Position numbers and translations under genes: made by a program. From Azolla caroliniana (lineage: Eukaryota > Polypodiophyta), in assembly GCA_043228905.1 (NCBI GenBank), contig JBHGNT010000001.1, positions 16,182,001-16,246,000 of the forward strand: DNA of 64,000 nt, in the 5' to 3' direction. Below are positions 9,120-18,797 of the stretch, piece after piece. The notes under the pieces were generated by a model. That model worked only from the letters and a program-made list of their open reading frames with translations, searched no databases and had not been told where the DNA came from. How positions within the stretch are numbered: the stretch's first letter is position 1; the number at the start of each line of letters is the position of its first letter.

Positions 9120-9402
9120 ACCGTCTGCAACCGTCCTCTGCCGTCTGTTTCCGTCCTTTGCCATCGTCTACTGTTTGCTGCCGTCGTTTGACGACTGCCG
9201 CCGTCACCGTCGCCGTCGTGGGGTGTTTCTTCTCCGTTTTCTCTTGACGTTGTGAAGTGCCATTTTCTTGACGAGTTCGTGGGTGGGTTCTTTTGGTGTG
9301 CTCGTCGTGTGCTACAAAATGCCGATGTGATTGTGACATACACACAAACTCGGCTAAGTCTCGAACCCATTTATTTTACCTTTTTTTCTTATTGACACCA
9401 CA
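9120..9402 (+). other. GTCGTC-rich LINE 5' region, right half
   Basis: No gene seen. It continues the CCGTC/GTCG-rich sequence of 3115-3371 beyond the chromovirus (9120-9124 is the target duplication), then turns into less biased sequence and ends at the ATG of LINE ORF1. Confidence 0.5.
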
Positions 9403-10216
9403 ATGACGTCTAAACGAACTAAGGAACATAAGGATATACAAGACGAGGCTATAAGTAAGGAGGACTTTTTAGATATGTTTAATTGTTTAACAAAAATAGA
9501 GATGGATATGAAAAAATGGGTGAAAGACACCGAAACCCACAAGAAAAAAGATAGAGAGGAAAAAGACGCCCTCATGACCGAAATAGAACAACTTAAAGTG
9601 GAAAACACCGACCTTAAAAAACAACTTAAGGACATCGAGGTATCTCGAGAAGATGGTGAAATATCCTCTATAGAGGATATAAAGGACGAAATTAAAAAAG
9701 TTAAAGAGGAAGTTAATAATAACATAAAGTTAGCTAAAACGGGTTGGGTAGATGTGGTTAAAAGAAACATTAAAAAAGAAATAAAAGATGAAAATATTTT
9801 TTAATACCACCCTTGAAGAAGAGAAAATGCGTCAGGCTCGACGCTTAAATGTACGTGTCACTGGGCTCAAGGAAGGTGCATCCCCAAATGAGGACGCACA
9901 AACACTTGGGAAAATGTTAGGGTACACAGAGGCCCTACCTATCACCAAAGCATGGAGGGCCGGGCGTGACACAACTAGGAAGAGAGCCTTAGTCCTTCAA
10001 TTTAAAGACTTAGACTCTAGAATCACTTTCTTTAAGAAGAGACCAATCCTTCGAGGAATGGGTGGGGACCCCATCTATCTCGATGAAGACCTCACTAAGA
10101 TGCAAATTGAGCATCGCAAGAGTTGTATGCCACGAGTTATGCAAGCTCATAAAGAAGGCCATTGCGCCTTTTACCGAGACAGGCGAGTGATCATAAATGA
10201 TCACACTACTAATTGA
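9403..10216 (+). pseudogene. ORF1: LINE ORF1, L1-like coiled-coil RNA-binding protein, frameshifted
   Basis: The first part (9403-9804) is a Lys/Glu-rich coiled coil (DALMTEIEQLKVENTDLKKQ region). The second part (9788-10216) reads RRLNVRVTGLKEG, then a mixed alpha/beta domain ending in HKEGHCAFYRDRRVI. This order (coiled coil, RRM, C-terminal domain) is that of the L1 ORF1 chaperone family (Transposase_22 type), which binds LINE RNA. The two parts are in different frames, joined across a T homopolymer at about 9794-9800, so a one-base indel probably broke the gene. No zinc knuckle is present, unlike the ORF1 of many angiosperm L1 elements. Confidence 0.75.
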
Positions 10217-10222
10217 CGGCGT

Positions 10223-13200
10223 GTGGCCCATGTGACAGAAAGTGCACTTAGGATGACCCTATGGAATTGTAACGACGCACTCTGGGCACACCCCGGCCGC
10301 CTAGAGGAGATACTAAAGGTATCTGATATACTTTTCTTGGTAGAAACACATCAGAGCCCAAATAGAGGACTCCCACGGGTCGAAGGATTCCGTTGGGAGT
10401 CCGCTTTTAGACAAACCTCACGTCGACACACTACTAGGGGATCTAGAGGTGTGACGATACTGTTTTGTAGAGAGCTACATAATAGGATAGAAATAATGAA
10501 GATAGACCCAGAAGCTCGTTTTATGTGGGTGAAAGTCTCCACAAGCAAAGACCAGGTAGTATTTTTTGCCATTTGTTACTTTCCCCCACAAGGATCCCGT
10601 TATAATATTGGTGGCTTGGCGAGATTAGTCGATGAAGGAATGCCACATGGGCCTTCTCAATATGAACCCCTATCGGATGACATAATCCGATATTCTTCCC
10701 AAGGAGAAGTATTTCTTGTAGGAGACTTCAATGCGAGAACCCAATCCCGACAATGCACAGTATTTCAGATGAATAGAAACCTAGAAATGGTAAATGTTGA
10801 TCCTTTAGACATAGGCACCACACGTAGATCAAAGGATCAAGGTGCGGACGCCACGAGCTTTGGCCATCATCTGCTCGAACTTGGCAGTCGGCACCGGATG
10901 GTCATATATAATGGTTTAGCTAAGTGGCCGGGCTCGGAAGAGCTCACATGTTTCCCACATGGAGGAGGGGAAAGCACAGTTGACTATCTAATAGGGCGCC
11001 CTGAAGCTACCCACATGATTAACTCCTTCCGAGTGGCCCCATGCCCTATTGGCGCAGACCATAGTTTCTTATACTTCGAGCTAAAAGGTGATATCTCTAA
11101 GGTCACCAAGTCTAGTCAACCATGCCATCACACCACAATACATTTCACACATGAGCTCTCTGACATATACTCTCAACATGTTCAAGCCCATCTCTCCTCC
11201 CTTGATTTCCCCCCTACCGTTAGAAAGCCTTAGTACAAAACTCACACACATCCTTCACTCCGCAGCAGCTACCAGTTTCCCATATACAAAACACTCAAAT
11301 CAAGGTAGATCAGGATCAATACCACAAAATAAATGGTATGACGAGGATTGTAGGGACTTACATAGACAACTTACAGTATCACAACTCAATGGTAGTATTA
11401 CCTCCATACAAGCTCGCAAAGAAATGCGCAAGATGACACGTCGTAAGAGACGAGCGTGGGAGGCATCCCAATATTGGGAACTCTACCATATGCTCATGAG
11501 TAGCAATTGCGCCACAGCATGGAAGAGACTACGGGAGCCAAGACCACAAACACCCATCGAAGATCCTGAAACTTGGCACACATATACAGAGAGACTTTAC
11601 CAAATCCCAAACCAACCACCCATTCCAATGCCTTCCGCACCTCGGCCTACCACGGGGACACTTTTCACGACCTCTAGGGTCGTGAAGGTCATAAAGAAAT
11701 TACAACATAGGAAGTCCATGGACCACATAGGAAGTCCATGGACCACACAGGAAGTCCATGGACCACACAGGATTGTGAGTAGAACACATTATATATGCGA
11801 GAGAGTGCCTAGCTCCCTTGCTAACTCTAATCTTCAATCGTACCCTTGCGGAGGGTTTTCCACCACAGTGGACTATGAATACAGTGCCCCCCATACATAA
11901 AGGGGGGGACCCCATGGACCCAAATACATATAGGACCATTATGATAGGCCATACCCTTGCTAAGTTATATGGTGTAGTAATGGAAGCAGAGCTTAGCGAC
12001 TATATGGAGACCCTAAACCTTCGTGCACCTGAACAAGCTGGCTTTAGATGAGCCTTCTCCACTATTGATCATATCTTCACACTTAGATGCCTAATTGACC
12101 AAACTAAGGCTCGCAAGAAGAAATTATATTGTTGTTTTATGGACTTCCGCAAAGCCTTTGACACAGTCCCTAGAGAGCGGTTGTTTGATAGACTTAAAAG
12201 CTTGAGGATACCAGATGATATGGTATGGGCCATCTACGCACTATATGAACAAGTGTCCGGGTGTGTCTGATGCCCAGGTGGCCTATCTAATTGTTTCACT
12301 AGCACTATTGGTGTAAAACAAGGTTGCTCCCTATCACCGATGCTTTTTGGGATCTACATTGATGAGATCACATATTTTATTGCTCGTGAGGGAGGCACCG
12401 GAGTGGTCCTTGGGGATACGCAGGTTCGTATCTTGCTCTATGCGGATGACATAGTTTTGCTCTCTGAATCCGAACACGACCTACAAAGGCACCTTAATGC
12501 CTTAGATGACTTTTGCATACAACGAGGATTGGTAGTGAATCTAGGGAAAACGAAAGTCCTTATCTTCCACACATTGGCCCAAGTTAGAGCTAAGTGTCAC
12601 CTAACTATCTCCCATAGCCCAGTCGAGGTGGTTGGATCATACGTCTATCTCGGAGTCACTTTTAGTGCCCGCTCAGGTAAATTTTCGATGACACAGGCAG
12701 CGAAGGATAGACTCACGAGAGGACATGCATCCCTCTCACTCCTAGAGAGACAATGCCACCAAGCACACTTTCAAGAGCCACGGACTAAAGGGTGGCTCTT
12801 TGACTCATGAGTGACCCCCTCCCTCATGTATGCATCAACGGTTTGGGCTCCGGGATTACCATCTTTCATGTGGACGCAATTAGAGAGACCATTGGTGATG
12901 ATGCTATCACGCCAACTCCGAAGCAAATCGACTGTACCACATGACATTATTAGGGCTGAGTTCACGTTACCCCCAATGTTAGTAGAGGCACTTTTTCAAC
13001 TTGTAGTCTTCATTCACAGGATACATAGCCAACCACATGATAGAATATCTCATCAAGACTTTAAGGCCTCTCGATCATTGTATGAGTCCGGCTATACTAG
13101 CTCATGGTATGGCATGATGGTGAGTTGGCTTCTTGCGAATGGTCTAGACGTTAATAACCTACCTCCCCTTAGGTACAACCACATGAGTGATAACACTTTA

Positions 13201-13995
13201 ACCTCTCATGAGGACCGCAATAAAGTAATACGCCAAGAAATATGGCAAATTTACACTCGGTGTAAATGGATCACCCCACTAGAGCCACTCCCATCTAAAA
13301 TGTTGTACTATAAGAAACACTTCATGCACTTCTCTGAGTTAGGTTTTATCACGCGGCGAAAATATCTAGATGTATTCTTACCACATGCACTAAGGGTTGC
13401 CATTGGACAACTTAGAATATCATCTCACCAACTTGAGATTGAGAATGGCCGTACTAGTGGAGTCCCTAGGGAGGAAAGGATATGTAGGTTATGTCACATA
13501 CAGATAGAGGATGAGTACCACTTTACATGCAAGTGTCCAACCTATGCCGAGATAAGGGCAAAATACCAAGACATACTTGGTTCGTCTCCCACCCTCCCCA
13601 AACTATTAGATACTCTAGATATAAAGAAATTAGGCAAATACATTCTAGAGCTAAAACAACACAGAGAGAATAAGTTACAAAATGTTGACAATAATGTTGC
13701 TAATGATCACGAACATGTAACAAATGAAGTTTTTCAGGAACAGGAGGAGACAACGAATGCCAACACACTTGCACCACTCGGCCTTTCCATTGATGAGGCA
13801 GAAAACTAGAGAAGAACCAGACGTCCTCGGGTGCCAGGTTTTAAAGCAACTCAACGTGATGTGGAAGCAATATTGAAAATAAGGGAACGTGAGCTACACC
13901 GCCTAGAAGCCATGGCTAGGGCACTCTCTACATTGGAACCCACATCAAGTCCCTTTGACCCCCCACTTCTTTTCGAGAGGCTTGGGTGGAAATAA
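10223..13995 (+). pseudogene. ORF2: LINE ORF2: endonuclease, reverse transcriptase, zinc knuckle
   Basis: Begins with an apurinic-type endonuclease (LTLWNCND-like start read MTLWNCND, then VETH, GDFNART, STVDYLIG, ADHSF), followed by reverse transcriptase (FMDFRKAFDTV, KQGCSLSPMLF, YADDIVLL) and a C-terminal CCHC knuckle (CRLCHIQIEDEYHFTCKC). These carry out target-primed reverse transcription. Lesions: a frame change in the C-run near 11208-11215; a 20-bp triplication at 11709-11768 that shifts frame; in-frame stops TGA at 12049, 12268 and 12808 and TAG at 13807. Reading through the last stop, the frame continues to TAA at 13993-13995, ending LLFERLGWK. The start is uncertain: GTG at 10223 or ATG at 10252. 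Confidence 0.85.
11709..11768 (+). repeat. 20-bp direct repeat, three copies, inside LINE ORF2
   Basis: The unit AGGAAGTCCATGGACCACAT (last base C in copies 2 and 3) occurs at 11709, 11729 and 11749. The two extra copies add 40 bp, which moves the frame by one base; this is exactly the frame difference seen between ORF2 upstream and downstream. Confidence 0.9.
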
Positions 13996-14150
13996 AATTA
14001 GGCTTAGTGTATAGTCACTTTCGAGTATACTACATATTGTACACTCCTAGAACTCTTTTAGTTTAAGTTCTATTTTTTACTTAATTTTATTTTAGTTATG
14101 ATGACTGGATAAATAATCATTTGTTGTAAACCAATTGTCTCATGGGCCAA
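13996..14150 (+). other. LINE 3' UTR
   Basis: AT-rich sequence after the ORF2 stop, with no ORF, leading to the point where copia LTR-type CT repeat resumes near 14170. No clear poly(A) tail. Confidence 0.45.
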
Positions 14151-14179
14151 ATTTGGCCTTAGAAGACGTTAATATATCT

Positions 14180-14296
14180 TTCTTTCTTTCTCTCTCTCTC
14201 TCTCTCTCTCTTTGTGTATCTTGTTCATTCTCATACATAGGTCCATCAACATCACAGATGTTGTTTGTTCTTCCGCACTGACGACCTTGTCCCCAA
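14180..14296 (+). repeat. Ty1/copia LTR, 3' portion (E-type)
   Basis: CT tract, then a segment ending CCGCACTGACGACCTTG TCCCCAACA, diverged but collinear with the 3' end of the E-type LTR (reverse complement of 34400-34500). Same orientation as 2874-3114, so probably its other half. It is inserted in a copia gag on the opposite strand; that gag resumes at 14297. Confidence 0.7.
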
Positions 14297-14655
14297 CAAT
14301 CCCTTTGTTGGATGTTGTTCAACTCTTGGCGGAGTTGAAGCTTCCTCGTGGTTGTGTTGGCGGCGAAAATCTTTCGTAGATTTTCCCACGCTTCCTTCGG
14401 CATCAAAGCTTCTCGAATGTAACCGAGCAAGTGATCGTGAACACATGTCGCCAATCAATACATTACTCGACTCACCGCTTGCTCCCATGTTGCATAGTCG
14501 GCATCTTGCGGATCACGCCAGTTTTCTTGTGCTCCTTTGATGTAGCTCCAATAGCCTTGACCGACAAGGTATTGATGCATCTTGTACTCCCAAGATGCGA
14601 AGTTGTATCGGTCCAACTTCTCACTAGGGAGAGCGCTCCCCGTTTGAGTATTCAT
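14297..14655 (-). pseudogene. Ty1/copia gag fragment (UBN2-type)
   Basis: From ATG 14655: LDRYNFASWEYKMHQYLVGQGYW, then TWEQAVSRVMY, TGA at 14455-14457, and in the same frame ATCVHDHLLGYIREAL, AWENLRKIFAANTTTRKLQL, ending abruptly at QQRD where the plus-strand LTR begins. It is clearly homologous to the gag at 53407-53999 (same WSYKM, GYWSY, AWGNLKKIFATSTTTRNLQL order). Only the N-terminal third remains; no 5' LTR or primer site is seen between it and 14761. Confidence 0.85.
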
Positions 14656-14760
14656 GGTGTTCGATGTAGATTTCTTCCTTCTTCTTCTCTCTTGAATACG
14701 AGCTATATAGTCGCACTACGATAGCGATGAGCCGGTTCTTCTTGAACGTCGGCGTAGAGC
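14656..14760 (-). other. Leader of the copia gag fragment
   Basis: Short stretch between the copia gag start and the stop of the accessory ORF; no recognisable signal. Confidence 0.3.
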
Positions 14761-16653
14761 TCAACACACACGGATGGGCGAGATCAAGCTACCAAACCGC
14801 TCGTCCGTCTGTGTCGCCGTGCTGGTCTGTTCGGGCCAATGTGGTAAGTCCGTTTGCGTTGATTGGTCATTGGAGGTAGAAGGGGGAGGTGGTAGAGGGA
14901 GCAGGGGTGGTTGATCCTGTGTTTGAAGCTGTTGCTCTAATTCGGCCCATTGTGCTTCAGAGGCCTGCCATAGGTTTGTTGCAACTTTTGCTCGTTTGTT
15001 TGCCTCTTTGTTACGGGTAGCCATGTCTTTGGCGGCACGCATCGCTCTATCCAATTCCTGGTAAACTTCGACCAACACTGTGTGGAGCCTTGGAAGCTCA
15101 ATGCGTGTTCAACGTTTCTTTGTGGCCCGTTTGCGTCCAGCCTTCCGTAGTTTCGGCTCATCATCTAAAGTCGGCTCATTGTCTAAGGCCCTCTCTATGG
15201 CCTGCTGCTCGACGTGTTCTTGGGCCATGCGGGCCGTGGCAGTTATTTGGAGACGAGCCAAAAACTGGATGAGTTCGTATGACGTGCCGTGTTGCGAAAT
15301 TGCTCCGAGCTCGACTGCCTCCCCTAGCAGATAGCGAAAGGTTAATACTTCATCCTCCGAAAATCGTGATTGTCGGCCTTGCTCAATAGGTCTGTTGGGA
15401 TCCAGCGTGGCGGTTGTCACGATCGCGACAACTTCCTTTGGGATGGTGACCAATTGTTTGTTGGCATCCGTCATTCCATCCTTACTCTACGTGGTGTTGC
15501 AAGTGTTGGTGCGACGTCGTTTTGCGGCCGGATCAGGTTCTGGGGATGCTTGTTTTGTGCGCTCCTGTTGTCGTTCGGTCTCCACTAACTGTGGGACCTC
15601 TAGAATAGACTTTGGCTGTTCGGCTTGTTCGGCTGGTTTCGAGGGTGGTGTCGGGTGGGGTGAGGCTATTGCCCGTGCCATCTTATCACGATCGCGTATA
15701 GTGATGTTGTCCCTGTCTTCGGTGTTTTGCTCGCCTTGGGTTGTGGAGAGGGCCTGGGTATCGTCATCTTGCCACTCTTCATGCGACAACTGCAACGTTC
15801 ATTGTCGTTTAGCCCTAGGGGGTGGAGTAGGGAACACCAATGTCTGTTGTGGCGACTATGCTTGGAGAGGGTACAACGCGGTAGTGTATTGTGCTAGCAC
15901 AGGTAAAAATCGTTTCCCTGATTGAAAAGAAGCAATGGCCGCTTGGACACCTTCCCTGGTGATGATCCCCCAATTGATTGCTCCGCCGCGGTAGGCCATA
16001 ATAATCAATCCTGCTTTTTTCTTCAGCATGTCGTAGGGGTTTGCGTGGATGCACGCGTACTTGAGGAGGAAATGGGTTAGGTTCCCAAAGAAATCATTGG
16101 AACCTCCATGCGTGTGATGAGATTTTCCCGAGAGTGAATACTCTCCGAAATGCTGCTCCAAGATGTGTTGAGGCGACACGTCGATATCGTGCTAACCCCC
16201 CCTCTACAGATGAAGCGTTGCTCAGATCATGTTGTTGGAGATGGTGTCGGGGTGGATCCTTCTAGCGATGGCCTGAGCTTCTAGGTGGGGATGTGCATCG
16301 TGGATGTTGAGATATCCTGAGAGGCCGTGTCTGGACATCTAGGTGTGGAGTTCTTTAGATACTTCGAGCGGCATGGTGAGGACTGGAGAGTCAGGTAGAT
16401 AGGGAGAAGGCTGCGGAGATGGAGAAGGAGAGAAAGCTTGGTTAGAGAGAGTAGGCAACTGAGAGTAGTTTTGCGTAGAAGGAGCGTAAGATTGAGAGTT
16501 CTTGCAAGTGTGGTGACTTTGGCTGTTGGTGATGTTTTTGTGTGTGTGCCTCGGTTCTTGAGACGTGCCCTTGTACCCTAGATTCAGAATCATAAGGGTG
16601 TAGGCATAAGTGCAGATACTAGTGCACTTTCTAAGGAGTTCGGTTGTAGCCAT
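14761..16653 (-). pseudogene. Accessory 3' ORF of a K-like gypsy element, decayed
   Basis: From ATG 16653 one frame is kept for 1.9 kb but is broken by about eight stop codons (for example at 16339, 15853-15855, 15484 and 15106). Residues encoded at 15856-16179 (LEQHFGEYSLSGKSHHTHGG, then NLTHFLLKYACIHANPYD, LIIMAYRGGAINWGIITREG) match collinearly the third ORF of element K (EYFGEYSISSKAYRTQGG, ATFLIAAYEGLQIDWLHFIT). The C-terminal part is basic and Gln/Pro-rich, with Glu-rich helical segments. Function unknown. It lies 3' of gypsy integrase B, separated by the solo LTR 16733-18797, the same position as in K. Confidence 0.7.
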
Positions 16654-17464
16654 TCCCCCTTATATGCTACTAGGATACAAGGGAGCATCCCATTACAATT
16701 TACGGTACGACGGTTCTATTCCTTGTAACCGGTGTCATGTGAATCTTCACACACTATGTAAAATAATAATAATGAAATAATTATTTTATATTAGATTAGT
16801 GCCTTGTTATAGAAATATGGATGTACTCAAGAGCTTCAAAACGCATTTTACTACATACAAAATGGACAACTACATATCAAGTTATGAGAACATGAAGTTT
16901 GAGAAGATAGGGAAAATAAAACTATGATTTATCCCACATAGATAGGAAACTTAAGGCCCTGGCTATATAAGCATATTGAGATCCCTTATTTTTCATTTTG
17001 TGCTAAGAGCACTTTGGCCACTTTGTCTAGATAGATGATTGTGGCCAAGTTCCCAAAAACTGACTGACAATAAAATGGAACCGATCGGTAATGGAACCGG
17101 ATCTAGAACCGATTAGCAATCAAAGCGGAACCGACTGGGCATCAAACCGGAACTGGCGGGGCATCAAAGTGGAACCAGCCGGCAATCAAACCGGAAACAA
17201 TTCGGGATCAAACCGGAACCGGCCGACAATCAAACCGGAACTGGCGAAACCGGCAATCGGGTGGAGCCGGAAACTGGGCGGAGCCGGGAACTGGGAACCG
17301 GCGACCAGACGAAACCGGTGATCGGGCGGAACCGACGACCGGACGAGGCTGGACGTGGACCAGACGGATTGGATGGGCGACGATCGAGACAGACAGATGA
17401 TAGGATCATGTGGCTAATTAAAGTAAAGTAAAGAAAACTAAAGTAAAGGCGATGTGGACAATCG

Positions 17465-18240
17465 TGTCGTAAACTTAACGTTCCTTATGCACGACGCTCG
17501 GCCATAACCGAGCGTAGAATGATACACAGAAAACGGGAAGTAAAACACGACAAGAAGGAGAGGAAGATATACACACACTACACAGGAGGTTTATGTGGAA
17601 AACCCCAAACTAGGGGAAAAACCACGACAGTCCACAGGCTGCAAACTGTCACTATGTAAGAATGTACAAAATAGTGAGTCCACGGAGGCAACGACCTCGT
17701 GCTCACTATCTTCGCCACAGGCGGCGGTTACAACAGAGACAACGACCTCGTTCTCTCTCTCTCTTTCTCTCTCTGTACAGTTACACACTCTGATTTCGTG
17801 CAAGACAGAAATTGACAACGACTAATAAAACGTTTGCCCTAAGTGATATTTATACTAATATGACTTTTCGGCTATATACAAATATAGCCTCGATGGGCTC
17901 TCAGAAACATATTTACGAATATGTCTCCTCATCCGGTTCACACCGGGCCTGTATCATCCGGCTCTCCGTAACCGGGTACTACTCATCCGGTTCACACCGG
18001 GCCTGCACCATCCGGCTCTCCGTAGCCGGGTACTCCTCATCCGGTTCACACCGGGCCTGTATCATCCGGCTCTCCGTAGCCGGGTACTACTCATCCGGTT
18101 CACACCGGGCCTGTATCATCCGGCTCTCCGTAGCTGGGTACTCCTCATACCGTTTCGGCCTCGGCCTATCGGCCTCGGCCAAGTTTGTTCGTCGGCACTG
18201 TTCTTCTCCCTTCCCATCCGGAGGGACCTGTCTCCCAACA
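17465..18240 (-). repeat. Nested solo LTR (776 bp) with 5-bp target duplication
   Basis: Plus strand TGTCGTAAACTTAACG ... GTCTCCCAACA, flanked by the perfect duplication AATCG (17460-17464 and 18241-18245), and absent from the otherwise collinear copy at 62445-63715. Minus-strand sense is inferred from TATAAATATCAC near 17845 followed by a GA-rich leader. No internal region or second LTR remains. Confidence 0.88.
17929..18144. repeat. 54-bp tandem repeat, four copies, inside the solo LTR
   Basis: Unit begins TCATCCGGTTCACACCGGGC and contains two self-complementary parts (CCGG...CCGG and CCGGC...GCCGGG). Four copies differ at a few bases. In the minus-strand sense the array lies upstream of the TATA box, where LTR enhancers usually are. 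The resulting 18-residue coding repeat is, in my view, an artefact of the 54-bp period. Confidence 0.9.
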
Positions 18241-18797
18241 AATCGCATGCAACTAAAAGAAAAAGCCATGCAACTAAAAAGGGATGCAACTAAAAGTAGA
18301 GGTCATGCAACTAAAAGTGGGCATGTAAAGTAACATTGAAGGCGATGATCAACAGAGAACTCCATATATATTCCATTTTTTTTCCTACACTCATGCTCTC
18401 TCCATTTTTATTTTATTTTCCTTCTTAGCTCTCTTATCTTATCGAAGCCATAACACTCAAAAACCCTAATTTTCCCTACGGAAGCCATATCTCTCATATA
18501 ACATAATCCTAATTTTCCCTACGGAAGCCATAACACTCAAAAACCCTAATTGTCCCTACAGAAGCCATATCTCTCAAAACCCCTAAATTTTCTTTTCTAT
18601 TAATCTTAGTAAACCTAAAACTTCTGAATCCCAATCTTGGGACATATTGTAATTTCTTTTCCTTTGTTAATGAAATTTGTGGATCTTTCGCATTTCGCAT
18701 TAATTCTTTAATATAAACATACGAATCTGATATCCTCCGGTCGGAGGCCCTGGGGTCCTGCCTCAAGTTCACGTATCCTCATCGTATTTTCGCGACA

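Larger units (their letters stand above)
3115..14150 (+). mobile_element. LINE (non-LTR retrotransposon), defective, split by the intact chromovirus
   Basis: Two ORFs in tandem on the plus strand (ORF1 9403-10216, ORF2 10223-13995) with APE-type endonuclease and reverse transcriptase. The 5' limit is inferred from where the host copia LTR is interrupted in its CT tract. The 3' limit lies between the 3' UTR and the resumed CT repeat near 14170. No poly(A) tail is evident; the tail ends in TTTCTTTCTTTC next to the CT repeat, so exact ends and target duplication cannot be fixed. All coding parts are mutated. Confidence 0.75.
16733..18797 (+). repeat. Solo-LTR-like element G1 (2,065 bp with nested insertion; about 1,284 bp net)
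   Basis: Starts TGTCATGTGAATC and ends TTCGCGACA; collinear with 62445-63715 from end to end apart from the inserted 17465-18245. Contains a TATA-like GGCTATATAAGCA (about 16969), a CCGG-rich minisatellite (17072-17345), a GCATGCAACTAAAAG repeat cluster (18243-18330), a second TATA (CCATATATATTCC, about 18362), a CT-rich leader and a polyadenylation-like GTTAATGAAAT stretch. It lies between gypsy B integrase and the accessory ORF. Unlike the other two family members, its flanks (CCGG/ATGG) do not form a duplication. Confidence 0.75.

Noticed and set aside
17929-18144. CRISPR-like array
   Set aside because: Units are contiguous tandem repeats with no unique spacers, in eukaryotic LTR DNA.
17812-18333. 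ORF with 18-residue repeats (GSHRACIIRLSVAGYY-like)
   Set aside because: It is produced by the 54-bp tandem repeat inside a solo LTR; 54 is divisible by three, so the frame stays open without coding selection.
16733-18797. Host gene promoter with TATA boxes
   Set aside because: The same unit occurs as a transposable insertion at 62445-63715 with precise duplicated ends; no downstream gene.
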